Positions 21,920 to 32,211 of a stretch of DNA of 64,000 bases are shown one piece after another. Position numbers and translations under genes: made by a program. The DNA is from Vandiemenella viatica (Eukaryota; Arthropoda; Insecta; Orthoptera; Morabidae). The stretch is from contig CM061920.1 of the NCBI GenBank assembly GCA_031002005.1, forward strand, positions 116,674,095 through 116,738,094, in the 5' to 3' direction. Below the pieces are notes generated by a model, which worked only from the letters and a program-made list of their open reading frames with translations, searched no databases and was not told the DNA's origin. How positions within the stretch are numbered: the first letter of the stretch is position 1; every line of letters begins with the position of its first letter.

Positions 21920-23840
21920 TTAATGAATTTCACTATTTGTGTGGTTAAAGTGAGGATTACCTTGAATCAATAGTAAAACCCTATATACATATAGTGAAAA
22001 TACCATAAGAATATTTTCCTGTCTAAATATTTCTCTGCATGATTCTTTTCTATCTAGCTTGTACATTATTCTAATACATCTTTTCTGCAGCAGTAACAAT
22101 CGATGCATATTGATATGACAACAAGATCCCCAGACTTCAATACCATACATCACATGTGGAAAGATTATTCCATAGTATGCAGTTTTTAGAATATTGCTGT
22201 CCAAGACTTTTGATAACTGGTTGATTAGAAAAATGCCTTTACTCACTTTTTTGCATACAAAATCAACATGTGGCTTCCATGTTAGGAACTTATCAACATA
22301 TATTCCTAGGAACTTGTATTCATATGTTTCATAGATGCTTCCTTCACTAGTTATTAATCTTAATTTATTATCTATATCATGATTTCTTAATTCAAACTTT
22401 ATTAAACATGTTTTTTCTTATTACAAATTAATCCATTTACATCAAAGTATTCTGATAATTCATTTGAGGTCTTAGTAGCAGTTGTCTCTAATGTGGAATC
22501 ATTGCTATCCCAGCAAATTTCTGTAGTGTCATCTGCATATGTTATAGTTTTACTTTTATTTGGTATATCCATATCATTTATATACAAAACAAATAGTAAA
22601 GGACCAAGTACAGATCCCTGAGGGACACCACATCTAACTACACCCATTTTTGATTTTACCTTACTTACTGATTCGCCATTTTTAAAATAAATTTTTGTGT
22701 ATTGAGGTCTATTTTGGATGTAGGATGACAGTAGTTTATTAGCTAATCCCCTAATTCCATAATTTTCTAATTTGCGAAGTAGTAAGTGGTTATCAACACA
22801 ATCAAATGCTTTTGAGAGGTCTAGGAATAATCCAGCAACTTTATGTTTTTATCTAATTTTTCTAAAACCTCATGTATAAACTGCGTTACAGCAGAAGTAG
22901 TGGATAACCCCTTCTGAAAAAAATACTGGAAGGGATTAATGATGCTATTTTGTAATATGAAGTTATTTAATCTCACTAGGATAACTTTTTCAAATAGTTT
23001 GCTCAGAACAGAGGTCAGAGTAATAGGTCTGTAGTTACCAATATCTTTCTTGTTGCCTTTGTTAAATACAGACCTAACTATGCTGATTTTCAGACAATTT
23101 TGAAATTACCCATTTGCTATGGATTCATTTATCAAAAATGTTAATGGCTTTAGAAGGGCTTCCTTACACTGTTTCAATATAAAGGTAGTTATGCCGTCCC
23201 ACGCACTAGAGTTCTTTTTTTTAAATTTTTTATAATACTACTTAACTCTTCTTCCGTTGTCTCATACAAAAATATTGATTTATTGATGGAGTAATTAATT
23301 CTATTATCTGCAATTACTCTATTGCTACTCATGGGTTCTCCTACATTTAGGAAGAAATCATTAAACATGTTGCTAATGTTACTGGGATGTTTTTCTATTT
23401 TCCATTTACATTTAATTCAATATTTTCCATCTCCTGCTTGTCCTTTCTTACATCATTTATTAGACCCCAGGTGGTTTTCCCAATGTTATTTGAATCAACA
23501 ATTTTTTCCCATAAATTCCCGCTTACAAATTCTGTAGTTCACATCGAAACATTTTTTATAAAATTTATACATATTTTTGTAGTATGTGAGACCTGATGAC
23601 TGATATAAATGGTACATATCTTTCATTTTTTCTTGTATTGCTATAATATTTGATGGTAGTTCAATTTTGGTTTTATGGTTTATCTGTGTTTTCTTTGTTA
23701 CAATTGGACAAAAATGGTTAGATGATTTATTAAAAATTTTGTAGAAAGCATCCCATTTATTATCTACACTATCAGCAGTAAATATATCCATCCAAGACTC
23801 TTTTACCAGGTGTTTTGTTAAGTTCTTTGGTGTTTTCATC
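21920..23840 (-). pseudogene. LINE reverse transcriptase region, broken
   Basis: Reading down from 23840: a linker (KESWMDIFTADSVDNKWDAF), then in changing frames FRKGLSTTSAVTQFI, LDLSKAFDCVDHHLLLRKL, GVPQGSVLGPLLFVLYINDM, TYADDTTEI (catalytic ADD kept), and finally LNSNILKTAYYGIIFPHVMY-type thumb sequence ending at 21920. These are RT motifs in the right order. At least three frame changes (near 23495, 22850, 22400) mean no single protein is made. Confidence 0.8.
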
Positions 23841-24925
23841 TGTTATTTTTCTGAATTCCCTTTTTTCATATATTTCACTTTTAGTTGTAAAATTTAACAC
23901 ATCAATGTATTGTGCCTGATGGTCAGACAAATAACTGTTTATTACGTTAGGCAGAATATGTTTATCATTCAGATTGGTAGCAATATGGTCAACAATTTTT
24001 GAACTATTTGCAGTAATTCTTGTTGGGGAGAAAATGGTGTCTCTAATATTGTAGATATTAAGGAGATCAGTAAGTTTTATGTAAGCTATGTCAGCTTCGT
24101 CTACATATATATTGAAATCTCCTGCCAAAACAATATCTGTGCTACATCTAATAGTGTTCTGTATAGGGCCGGCGCTATAAATTTCGGGCCCCGGGTAAAA
24201 TGGGCGACCTTTTTTTTAGCTCTACAAACTAGCCGGGCGACAATAGGCGGATTCTTGGCTTCGAGGCCTGGCCTGGGGGCCCCTGCAGCCAGTAATCAGC
24301 CGGCGGGCCCCGGTAAATTTGACCCGCTTACCCCCCCCCCCTCCCCCTAACGCCGGCCCTGGTTCTGTAGTAGTAGATCCATCTGCTCAATAAAATCAAT
24401 TACTTTAGAACCAGGTGATCTATATATACCTATAACAGTTAGTTTACTGGAGATGTTTGATACAGTTATCCGTGCAACCTCAAATGACATTTCGCAGCAA
24501 AATTTATTAACACCTTCCAATTTATTTGCTGTCAATCCATTTTTTGCATATATTACAACACCTCCACCCTTGTGATCTGTCCTATTGAAGAAGTCTATCA
24601 GTTTGTAATTTCTAATCTGGCAAAATTTGATATTTTCATTATTTAAACCATGCTCAGTTATTATAGCAATATCTGCACTAACCCTGTTCATAAAGTTTTC
24701 AAGCAATTCAAGTTTATTATATATATATTGTATATTTAGATGTAGAATTCTAAGACCATGTTTATTACTTACATTATCAGAACCTTGGTTTATTTGATTG
24801 ACCTTTATGTTTTTACCATCAAAATTTGCTTCAAACGTTTTCAGATCAGATGAGTTTCCATCCTCTTTGGATGTGTTGTGAGAATATCTCACTAAGGATG
24901 TATTATTTTCTTCTGTGGCCACCAA
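23772..24925 (-). pseudogene. LINE ORF2 N-terminus: APE endonuclease, split by a MITE
   Basis: Starts at the ATG at 24925, overlapping the end of ORF1 by 34 bases. Endonuclease motifs in order: LRILHLNIQYIYNKLELL, ITEHGLN, GGGVVIYAKNG, VIGIYRSPGS, then after the MITE VLAGDFNIYVDEA, SPTRIT and IVDHIATN, then YLSDHQAQYI. These correspond to the catalytic N, E, Y, D-N and terminal SDH motif of APE nucleases (the final region here reads LSDHQ). The nuclease would be complete if the 198-bp MITE and its duplicated 8 bp were absent. It ends at a frameshift near 23772. Confidence 0.8.
24164..24361. mobile_element. hAT MITE inserted in LINE endonuclease, 198 bp
   Basis: Ends TAGGGCCGGCGCT and AACGCCGGCCCTG are inverted repeats. 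GTTCTGTA flanks both sides (24156-24163, 24362-24369), a perfect 8-bp target duplication. It contains a GGGCCC-rich centre and a C-run before the right end. A second member is at 37665-37823. Confidence 0.92.
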
Positions 24926-25371
24926 AAATCCTCACTTCTTGATGGTGGATGTCTTTCTCTGGCAGGTTGTTTTCTTCTTATGGTGTCCATTTCACTTTTA
25001 GTAGCAGTTTGATGACTTTTGGTAAACAAATCTTCAGAGTCAGTCATTTCCTGTTTGCATTCTGTTGTTGCTTCGAACACTGTTGTAGTAGATGTTTCTG
25101 TAATGTCCAGAACAGAATTCTTATATTTATCATACAGGATTGGTGTCATTACTGTTTGTTCTTTCATTTCGAATTTTGAGTAATTTTCATTTTTGGTTTT
25201 TATATGATGCAATATCATTTCAGCCAATACCACTTTCCCTTTATAGTACCTGTGCATTCCATGTCTTGTGAATTCTTCTCTGGGACAGTCCACTCTTACA
25301 TATTCGACATTTTGGAAAGCTTTACAAATCTTTTGAAACTTCCGGTTTGTAGCGTCAATTCCATTCAATGC
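24892..25371 (-). pseudogene. LINE ORF1 C-terminus, SGNH-esterase-like
   Basis: The segment NVEYVRVDCPREEFTRHGMH followed by RYYKGKVVLAEMILHHI resembles the last block of SGNH/GDSL esterases, with the catalytic Asp-x-x-His site approximated by the RHGMH motif. Such a domain is known in ORF1 proteins of CR1-like LINEs. A Ser/Thr/Glu-rich tail follows (to 24892). The open frame continues upstream to 25401 only because it is fused in frame to mariner codons, so its apparent start is not the natural one. Confidence 0.65.
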
Positions 25372-25945
25372 CATTCGGTGAGTTTTGTGGCTGTAGGTCA
25401 AAATTTTAGGGACCCAGCGAGCACAGATTTTTTTTGTAGCGTAAATTGTCTGTTACGATAGAGTCCAGACAAGATCTTGACACCTCTGGAAATTTAATTG
25501 ATAAATCACATATCGTGAACCTACGGTTTTTTTCTTACCGCTTTGTCAACTCGTTAAACAATGCCATCTGTGGCAACACATTCGCGTCCTTGACCTCCTT
25601 CATCTTGCACATCAGTTCGACCTTCTTTAAATTTTCTGCACCATTCACGCACGACTCCTTCGCTCATAAAGCTCTTTCCATACACTTCACTCGTTCTTCG
25701 ATGGATTTCTGCTGCACTGATCCCTTCTGCTTGCAGAAAACGAATAACGCTTCTTAACTCACACTTGGGGGGAGAATTGATCAATGCGGTCATGCTGTGA
25801 CTGCAGCTCGGCACAGCCTGAAGTCACTAACGCGGCAAAAACAGAGAGTATGGTAGGGTAAATGCACAATCGTCTACTGCACACACTCTTCACCTGCCAC
25901 TCGTCTGGTCTCTATGCAATCGGAAGTTAACATAAAAAAACTCCC
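25372..25945 (-). pseudogene. mariner transposase fragment, 5' part
   Basis: From 25814 downwards: CELRSVIRFLQAEGISAAEI, SEGVVREWCRKFKEGRTDV and QDEGGQGRECVATDGIV, the paired helix-turn-helix DNA-binding region of mariner transposases. After a frameshift it continues RRFTICDLSIKFPEVSRS and CARWVPKILTYSHKTHRM, the usual start of the linker before the catalytic domain. The catalytic D,D34D part is missing. To the right, 25880-25945 is the presumed 5' untranslated region and terminal repeat. The fragment stops exactly where LINE ORF1 begins. Confidence 0.85.
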
Positions 25946-26790
25946 CATAGTTGTCGTAAATAAATAAAAAGCAACATGTAAATTTAAACGAACGTTCCAA
26001 TTTTAACTTTGTAACGTATGATTGCCTCGCATTAATTTCTTTTATCGCTGCTCTTCGTATAATTATGCAGTTACTTTCAAAACAGAATATTACGTTTTAT
26101 GGAGCAACGCAGTTATGTTATAGCAGAGACCATGAGAAATAGTTTACTTTCACTAGCGACATGTTACTGAGAAATACTCGTAGTTCCACATTTTTTCAGC
26201 CGAAATATTTTTACACATTTTTTTAAGAATAAAATGTTACGAAAATCAGACTTAATGCCTGTATTATGGCAATTAATTTCATAGCGGTTGCGTATTTATT
26301 AAACTGTGTAAATAATTTCTAATATCTCTGCTCGCCACTATTTGGTTTCAAGACTATCGTTGTTGAATTGCGATTTATGAATTGAGTTAATAAAAAGGTA
26401 AACTTAAATCTCATTTAATAGCTAACACTTTTATCAAATGCTAAGGGTATCATCTATGATTGTAGTAGGAATTTATTCTCGAGAAGCTTGTAAGGTATCA
26501 TCTATGATGGTAGTAGGAATTTATTCTGGAAAAGCTTGTAAGGAAAAACGAATAAGAATCATTTTTGATCATATCATTCGTTATATGAATACGTTACTCT
26601 GGTTTGATTATCAGAGTATTTGGTTAGGATTTTACATAAATAAATTTACTTTAGATGACAGAGACTAGGTTATGGTTTAATCTAGAACTTATAACTGATA
26701 CAGATAAAATAACGTAAATATTGAATACCCTTCTCCTTACATGAATTTCTGCGTCTAGTTGTCGTAAATAAACAAATATCAACATGAAGG
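25946..26790. repeat. Macro-repeat unit, third copy
   Basis: Aligns with 19858-21188 from the opening GTCGTAAATAAATAAAAAGCAACATG to GAATTTCTGCGTCTAGTTGTCGTAAATAAAC. It lacks the GC-rich MITE, so that insertion is specific to the second copy. It has its own 49-bp tandem duplication at 26446-26543. Confidence 0.8.
26446..26543. repeat. 49-bp tandem duplication
   Basis: Two adjacent copies of a GTATCATCTATGAT-GTAGTAGGAATTTATTCT…AAGCTTGTAAG block, differing at four positions or so. The other macro-repeat units have it once. Confidence 0.85.
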
Positions 26791-26906
26791 AACGAATGTA
26801 ATATGGTTGCTGTTGATTGGAGAGTGAAGGCTGGCACGTGACGTTTCTCTAGCCAATAGCTATAGACCACGTGCGCAGTCTCCAGATTAGCATTTTATAT
26901 ACTAGG

Positions 26907-27177
26907 ATGGCTTACGGGATTGACGCTGCGTTGAAATACTCTTCCTTATTCTTCTTCCAGACGTTTCAACCAGGGCTTACCATACGTCTTCCTCAAGGGC
27001 CATCTACCGAATCAGTCTCCAGCAGATCTCAGTCTGTAGCAGATTGGGTGGCAACCAGCCACACCAGTCTCCAGCAGATTCGGTAGACGGCCCATTAAGA
27101 AGATCTAAGCCCTGGCCGAAACGTCGGGAACAAAATTAGAAAGAGTACTTCAATGCAACGTTAATCCCGTTAGCCAT
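26907..27177. mobile_element. Foldback element, 271 bp
   Basis: The outer arms 26907-26979 and 27106-27177 are imperfect inverted repeats; an inner pair (GGGCCATCTACCGAATC near 26998 and GATTCGGTAGACGGCCC near 27076) continues the fold. The centre holds three copies of CAGTCT-3 bases-GCAGAT. Both outer arms contain the GACGTTTC-(A/G)ACCAGGGCTTA block, similar to the GACGTTTCGATCC block in the 3' tail of the Penelope fragment at 21260. No target duplication was identified. Confidence 0.75.
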
Positions 27178-27955
27178 TTATATTATTGTCTTCACTGTGT
27201 TCATGTAGATTACAGGTTCAAATATTGCGGTCGCTAGTCCAATAAACTATTTGTAGACGCTTGAATATTAATAGTCAGGTACTACTAACTACCGCTAGGA
27301 GCATTCAGTATACCGGTATAGTTAGTTACACAATCCACAAGTAGGTTTTATTGAAATCAGTCACATGCCGGAGACAGCCACAAGGTAAATGATGGTTAAT
27401 AAATCGTCACCGAAGATGCAAAGTTCGTGGATAAAGATGAATGAAAGCGAGTCGCAGTTACGTTAATTCAAATAATAAACCACATATCTTTTCCACACTC
27501 CTAGTAAGATCCAACAATGTTCGGTATCAAAAGTCGTAACCACAAATAAAATATTCCAAGATTTGTCCATTGCGCGGTTCACGGTGTTTCCACTACCCCT
27601 ACACTTTTATGATGGTAGTCCGGAAATTGTTACTATCTTCATTTAAAAATGATGGAATCCTATCACAACAAACTTTTATTGCGGCACTCCTGCTGCCAAA
27701 GTAGTAGCACTTTCGTCCCACACACTGTTTTCCGACCGAGACCCAAACTCCCTCACTCCGTCCAGCGATGTTACTCATTGTTCTGCAATGTTCTATAGCT
27801 AAAAGCCTACAGAGATATCCCACAATGGTGTTACAGCTCCCAGGGCTAAAATGTAGTTTAATTTAATATTTCAGATTAATATTATAAAAAACTTTAAACT
27901 ATAATAATCTACAATTTAAAGACACAAGACAGAGTGATTACTAACATTTAACTGA
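27178..27955. other. Unassigned
   Basis: No gene or repeat family recognised. Confidence 0.3.
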
Positions 27956-29319
27956 ATTGCAGAGATTTTGTGGTTGGTAAATTAATGGAAAGATTGATAT
28001 GCAACCACATCAGAAATATATGTGAGGAACGTAATTGGTTTTTCAAGCAGGCAACATGGTTTCAGGCAAGGATATTCATGCGAATCTCAGTTGGTGGGAT
28101 ATATGCAAGATATTTCAGATGAAATGGACAAGGGAGGCCAAATTGATAGTGTAGCACTAGATCTGTCTAAGGCGTTCGACAGAGTAAGCCATAAAATGGT
28201 AGTAAATAAGGTAAAAACCATTGGAGTGGATAAGAAAGTCATTTGCTGGGTAGAAGAATTTTTAAAAGGTAGAAAACAGAAAGTTAGGGTAGGAAATGTA
28301 GTATCAAAAGAAGTGGAAGTAAAAATGGGTGTGCCACAGGGTAGCGTATTGGGACCATTGCTATTCATTATTCTAATGAATAATTGTGTTGATTGTTTAC
28401 TATCTGAAATTAGATTGTTTGCAGATGACATAATGCTGTATAAAAGAATCAAAACGATAGAGGATTGTAAACAGTTGCAGGGTGATCTGGACAGGATATC
28501 TAATTGGGTTGGTAAACATGGAATGAAGATAAATGCAAAGAAGAGTCAGCTTATTAGATACATAAATAAAAAACAAAAGGTTAATTATGAATATAAGGTG
28601 GGGAAAGAATTGCTTGCTGAAGACTTGAAATGCAAATATCTTGGAATTACTTTTGATAACAAACTTAACTGGGCAGGACACATAGGACAGGTGGTAGGAA
28701 AAGGTTTCAAAGTTCTGCACTTGTTGGAGAGAGTTACGAGGGGATGTACGAGAGAAGTCAAGTAATTGGGTTACAAAACTTTGGTCAGACCATTGCTTGA
28801 ATATGGTAGTGTTGTATGGGACCCTCATTTTACGTATCAAATACAGGAGTTGGAGAGGGTGCAAAGAAGGGCTGCTAGATTTGTTTCTGGAAATTATCGC
28901 AGAATTCAATCAGTGACGGATATGATAAAGGAGCTGGAATGGGATTCATTGCAAGACAGGAGGAGGATGAGGAGGGTCATGGGAGTGTACAGGGCATATA
29001 CTGGTGATGAGGCATGAAAAGATATTGCAATAGGTATGAAAAGTAGTGCATGGAAGGGAAAAGATGACCATGACCACAAGCTGGCACTCGATTTCAGGCA
29101 CAAGGGTGTGGGAATATTCTCTTTTTTAGGTAAGGGTGTCAGGGATTGGAATGAGTTACCACGAGAAATGATGAATAATTTACCGAAAACTTTGAAGGAA
29201 TTTAAAGATGAAATTTGTATAGGGCAATTGTAGGTGGGTGCAGGATAGGGGGAAGATGGGTGTGTAGGGAAATTGCCACCGGAGCCTGTGCTCCATTGCA
29301 ATTAAATTAAATTAAATTT
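27956..29319 (+). pseudogene. LINE family 2, copy A: reverse transcriptase to 3' end
   Basis: The + strand encodes VVGKLMERLICNHIRNICEE, then (28022-28765) QHGFRQGYSCESQLVGYMQD, VALDLSKAFDRVSHKMVVNK (first catalytic Asp), MGVPQGSVLGPLLFIILMNN and LFADDIMLYKRIK (catalytic ADD). After one stop at 28764 it continues GYKTLVRPLLEYGSVVWDPH and the thumb/C-terminal region, with a second stop near 29016, ending at GQL* (29233). The 3' end is AATTAAATTAAATTAAATT. Only two in-frame stops spoil it, making it the best-preserved member here. The EN domain is missing (5' truncated at ~27956). Jockey/CR1-superfamily by motif style. Confidence 0.9.
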
Positions 29320-31765
29320 TGCCTAACAACTAAGAGACCTAAGAAACGACCAGCTGAAGAAGTTGTCATTATGGAATTAGAAGGTAAAAGAATTGTCGAA
29401 AAACTTTAGAATATGTGAAGAATGTCAGGATTAACTTGAAAATTACATAAAAAACGATTTTGTTGAAGTTGCATGGGAAGGAGAATAGAAGGGATGGGAA
29501 AATACAGGATGTACTAATGGTAGAGACAGGAACATACAAGATTCACGAGTGACCGAGAAAACAAAGGCGGGAAACATTGACTGCTTAGGGTGAAGAAATT
29601 GTAAAAACAACGAAGTGTATTTTGTTTCTTTGAGTACTGGAGATCATGAAGCAGTTCTGATGGATATTAGAGGATTCAGTGATCGATAAACCACAATTAA
29701 AGGTGGAAATAGGTACAATTATAAAAATTGCAAATTTGAAGAGATAATTCACAGAACGTTTCAGCAAATGTAAGGAAGGCACAAATACAGTAGAATCAAG
29801 TCAGGAGGTTAAAGAGGTTGGTAAGAAGAGAACAGATTTAAGGGACAGCAGGGTAGTAGGGAATATTTAAAACAACTAAACAAGGACTTAATAATAGGAA
29901 AGAAAGTGGCCAAAGATGGGTATGGGTATATGAGGAGTATTTTCGGTGCAGGGGTACCATTGACTGAGGCATCTAGAAATTTCTATGGCTATGTTAGAAA
30001 ACAGGGTAAGGGGGTGTTCAGACACTTATAGATAAGGATGGAGAAGTTACTGAGGAAAAAGGCAGAGTAACTGGTATAGTGAGAGCATTAGGGACAATGA
30101 ATCAGAAACGGGAGGGTCTGACTCGGAGAGTAAGCTTAACAAAGCAATTAGAAATGAAGAAATCAAAAAATTTGAAATTCATCCTGAGGAAATCATGAAG
30201 GAAGTAAGAAAGCCGAAAAAACATGAAGGGGCTGGTGCAGATAATATTACTACAGATATATTAAAGATAGCCGGATGTGACATTGTACCTTATCTTGAAA
30301 TATTATTTAAATTGAGGCTGGATACTTGCTGCTTACCACAGGATTGGAAAAGTGTGATAGTAGTGCTGGTACATAAAGGAGGAGTGAGAAATATAGTTGA
30401 ATCAGTTCGACATCAGTGGTAGGTAAATTAATGGAGAGATTGATATACAACCACGTCAGAAATATATGTTGGGAACATAAGTCGTTTTTAATCGGGCAAC
30501 ATGACTTTAGGCAAGGATATTCATGCTATTCTCAGTTGGTGGGATATATGCAAAATATTTCAGATGAAATGGATAAGGGAGGCCAAATTGATTGTGTAGC
30601 ACTAGATCTGTCAAAGGCTGTTGACAGAGTGAGGTATAAAATGGTAGTAAATAAGGTAAAAACTATTGGAGTGGATGAGAAAGAGAGTTTCTGGGTAGAA
30701 GAGTTGTTAAAAGGTAGAAAACAAAGATAGGGTAGGAAATGCAGTATCTAAAGAAGTGGAAGTAAATTGGGAGTGTAACAGGGTAGCGTTATTGGGACCA
30801 TTGCTATTCATTATTCTAATGAATAATTGCGTTGATTGTTTACTATCAGAAATTAGATTGTTTGCAGATGACATAATGCTGTATAAAAGGATCAAAATGG
30901 TAGGGGATTGTAAACAGTTGCAGGGTGATCTGGACAGGATATCTAGCTGGGGTCATAAACATGGGATGAAGATAAAATCAAAAGAAGAGTCAGTTTATTA
31001 GATACACAAATAATAAATTAAAGTTTGTTTATGATTATAAGGTGGGGAAAGAATTGTTGTCGAATACTTAAATGTAAATATCTTGGCATTACAATTGATA
31101 ACAAGCTTAACTGGGCAGGACACATTGGATTGGTGGTAGCATAATGATTCAAATCCTGCACTTGTTTGGAGAGAGTGATGAGAGGATGAACGAGAGAAGT
31201 AAAGGAATTGGATTACAAATCTTTGGTCTGACCATTGCTCAAATATGGGTAGTGTAGTATGGGACCCTCATTTTACGTATCAAATACAGGTGTTGGAGAG
31301 GGTGCAAAAAAGCGCTGCTAGATTTGTTTCTGGAAATTATCGCAGAATGCAATCAGTGACGGATATGATAAAGGTGCTGGAATGGGATTCATTGCAAGAC
31401 AGGAGGAGGATGAGGAGGGTCATGGGAGTGTACAGGGCGTATACTGGCGATGAGGCATGGAAAGATTTTGGTGTAGGTATGAAAAGTAAGTGTGGAAGGA
31501 AAATATGACATGACCACATGCTGGTACTCTATTTCAGGCAGAAGGGTGTAGGAAGATTTTCACTTTTAGGTAAGGGTATCAGGGATTGGAATAAGTTACC
31601 AAAGGAAATGATGAATAATATTACCAAAAATGTTTAAGTAATCTAAAGTTAAAATTTGTAGAGGGCAAATGTAGGTGGGTGCAGGAAACTGGGAGAAGGG
31701 TGTTTAGGGAAATTGCCACAGGAGCTTGTGCTTCATTGGCAATGTAATTGAATATTATATTAAAT
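29320..31765 (+). pseudogene. LINE family 2, copy B: EN end, RT and 3' end, decayed
   Basis: It includes an endonuclease tail (STGDHEAVLMDIRGFSD near 29640-29690, the SDH-type motif), a linker with MKEVRKPKKHEGAGADNITT, then GKLMERLIYNHVRNICWEHK, QHDFRQGYSCYSQLVGYMQN, VALDLSKAVDRVRYKMVV, LLGPLLFIILMNNCVDCL and LFADDIMLYKRIK. The tail repeats the RRMRRVMGVYRAYTGDEAWK block and ends in ATTAAATATT. It has many more stops and frameshifts than copy A. It sits directly downstream of copy A in the same orientation. Confidence 0.85.
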
Positions 31766-32211
31766 ATTATCTTTACAAAGAAGACAAATTGCAATGACAA
31801 AACTAACACAATATTTGTAAATGTCCTGGGGAGAAGATAGCAGAAGGTGATTGATTAGGCGAATGGAACAGACGGTTGAGAAGATGTGGTATGGTCATTA
31901 ACAAATAGAAGGGCGAGGACCTGCTAGTTGGAAGGGGAAGTAGATTGGAATTGTATATTATGGTGGTTGGAGTGCTGTTGAATTTACTGGAGAAACTGAA
32001 ATATTTGAACGCAAATTTGACATCTTATGGTGATTGGCATAACCAGCAGGCTACAAAATGGTAGAAAAATTCTGCCGAGGTATTAAACATCTGGTGGGGA
32101 ATAAAACTGTGCCTAGAAACGTCAAAATGATGTTTAAATCACAGCTACCTCAATGGCAACATATCCAGCGAAATAAACATTTAGTTCGGTCAAATTAGCC
32201 TTAAAATTGGT
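31766..32211. other. Unassigned, possibly decayed LINE sequence
   Basis: GGAAGGGGAAGTAG-rich purine stretches and a KNVWYGH-like reading resemble LINE 5' sequence, but no motif is firm enough to assign. Confidence 0.3.

Larger units (their letters stand above)
21631..25371 (-). mobile_element. LINE (CR1/jockey-superfamily type), ORF1 end to 3' tail
   Basis: On the minus strand the order is: SGNH-esterase-like ORF1 C-terminus, APE endonuclease, reverse transcriptase, then a 3' tail of TTATTATTATTG at about 21631-21645. The 5' end is truncated and fused to mariner sequence at about 25371. A hAT MITE (24164-24361) interrupts the endonuclease. Coding is broken by frameshifts between EN and RT and within RT. 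Confidence 0.85.

Noticed and set aside
22402..25401. Endogenous virus
   Set aside because: All reverse transcriptase and nuclease motifs fit LINE order (APE endonuclease then RT); no capsid or envelope-like sequence was recognised in the window.
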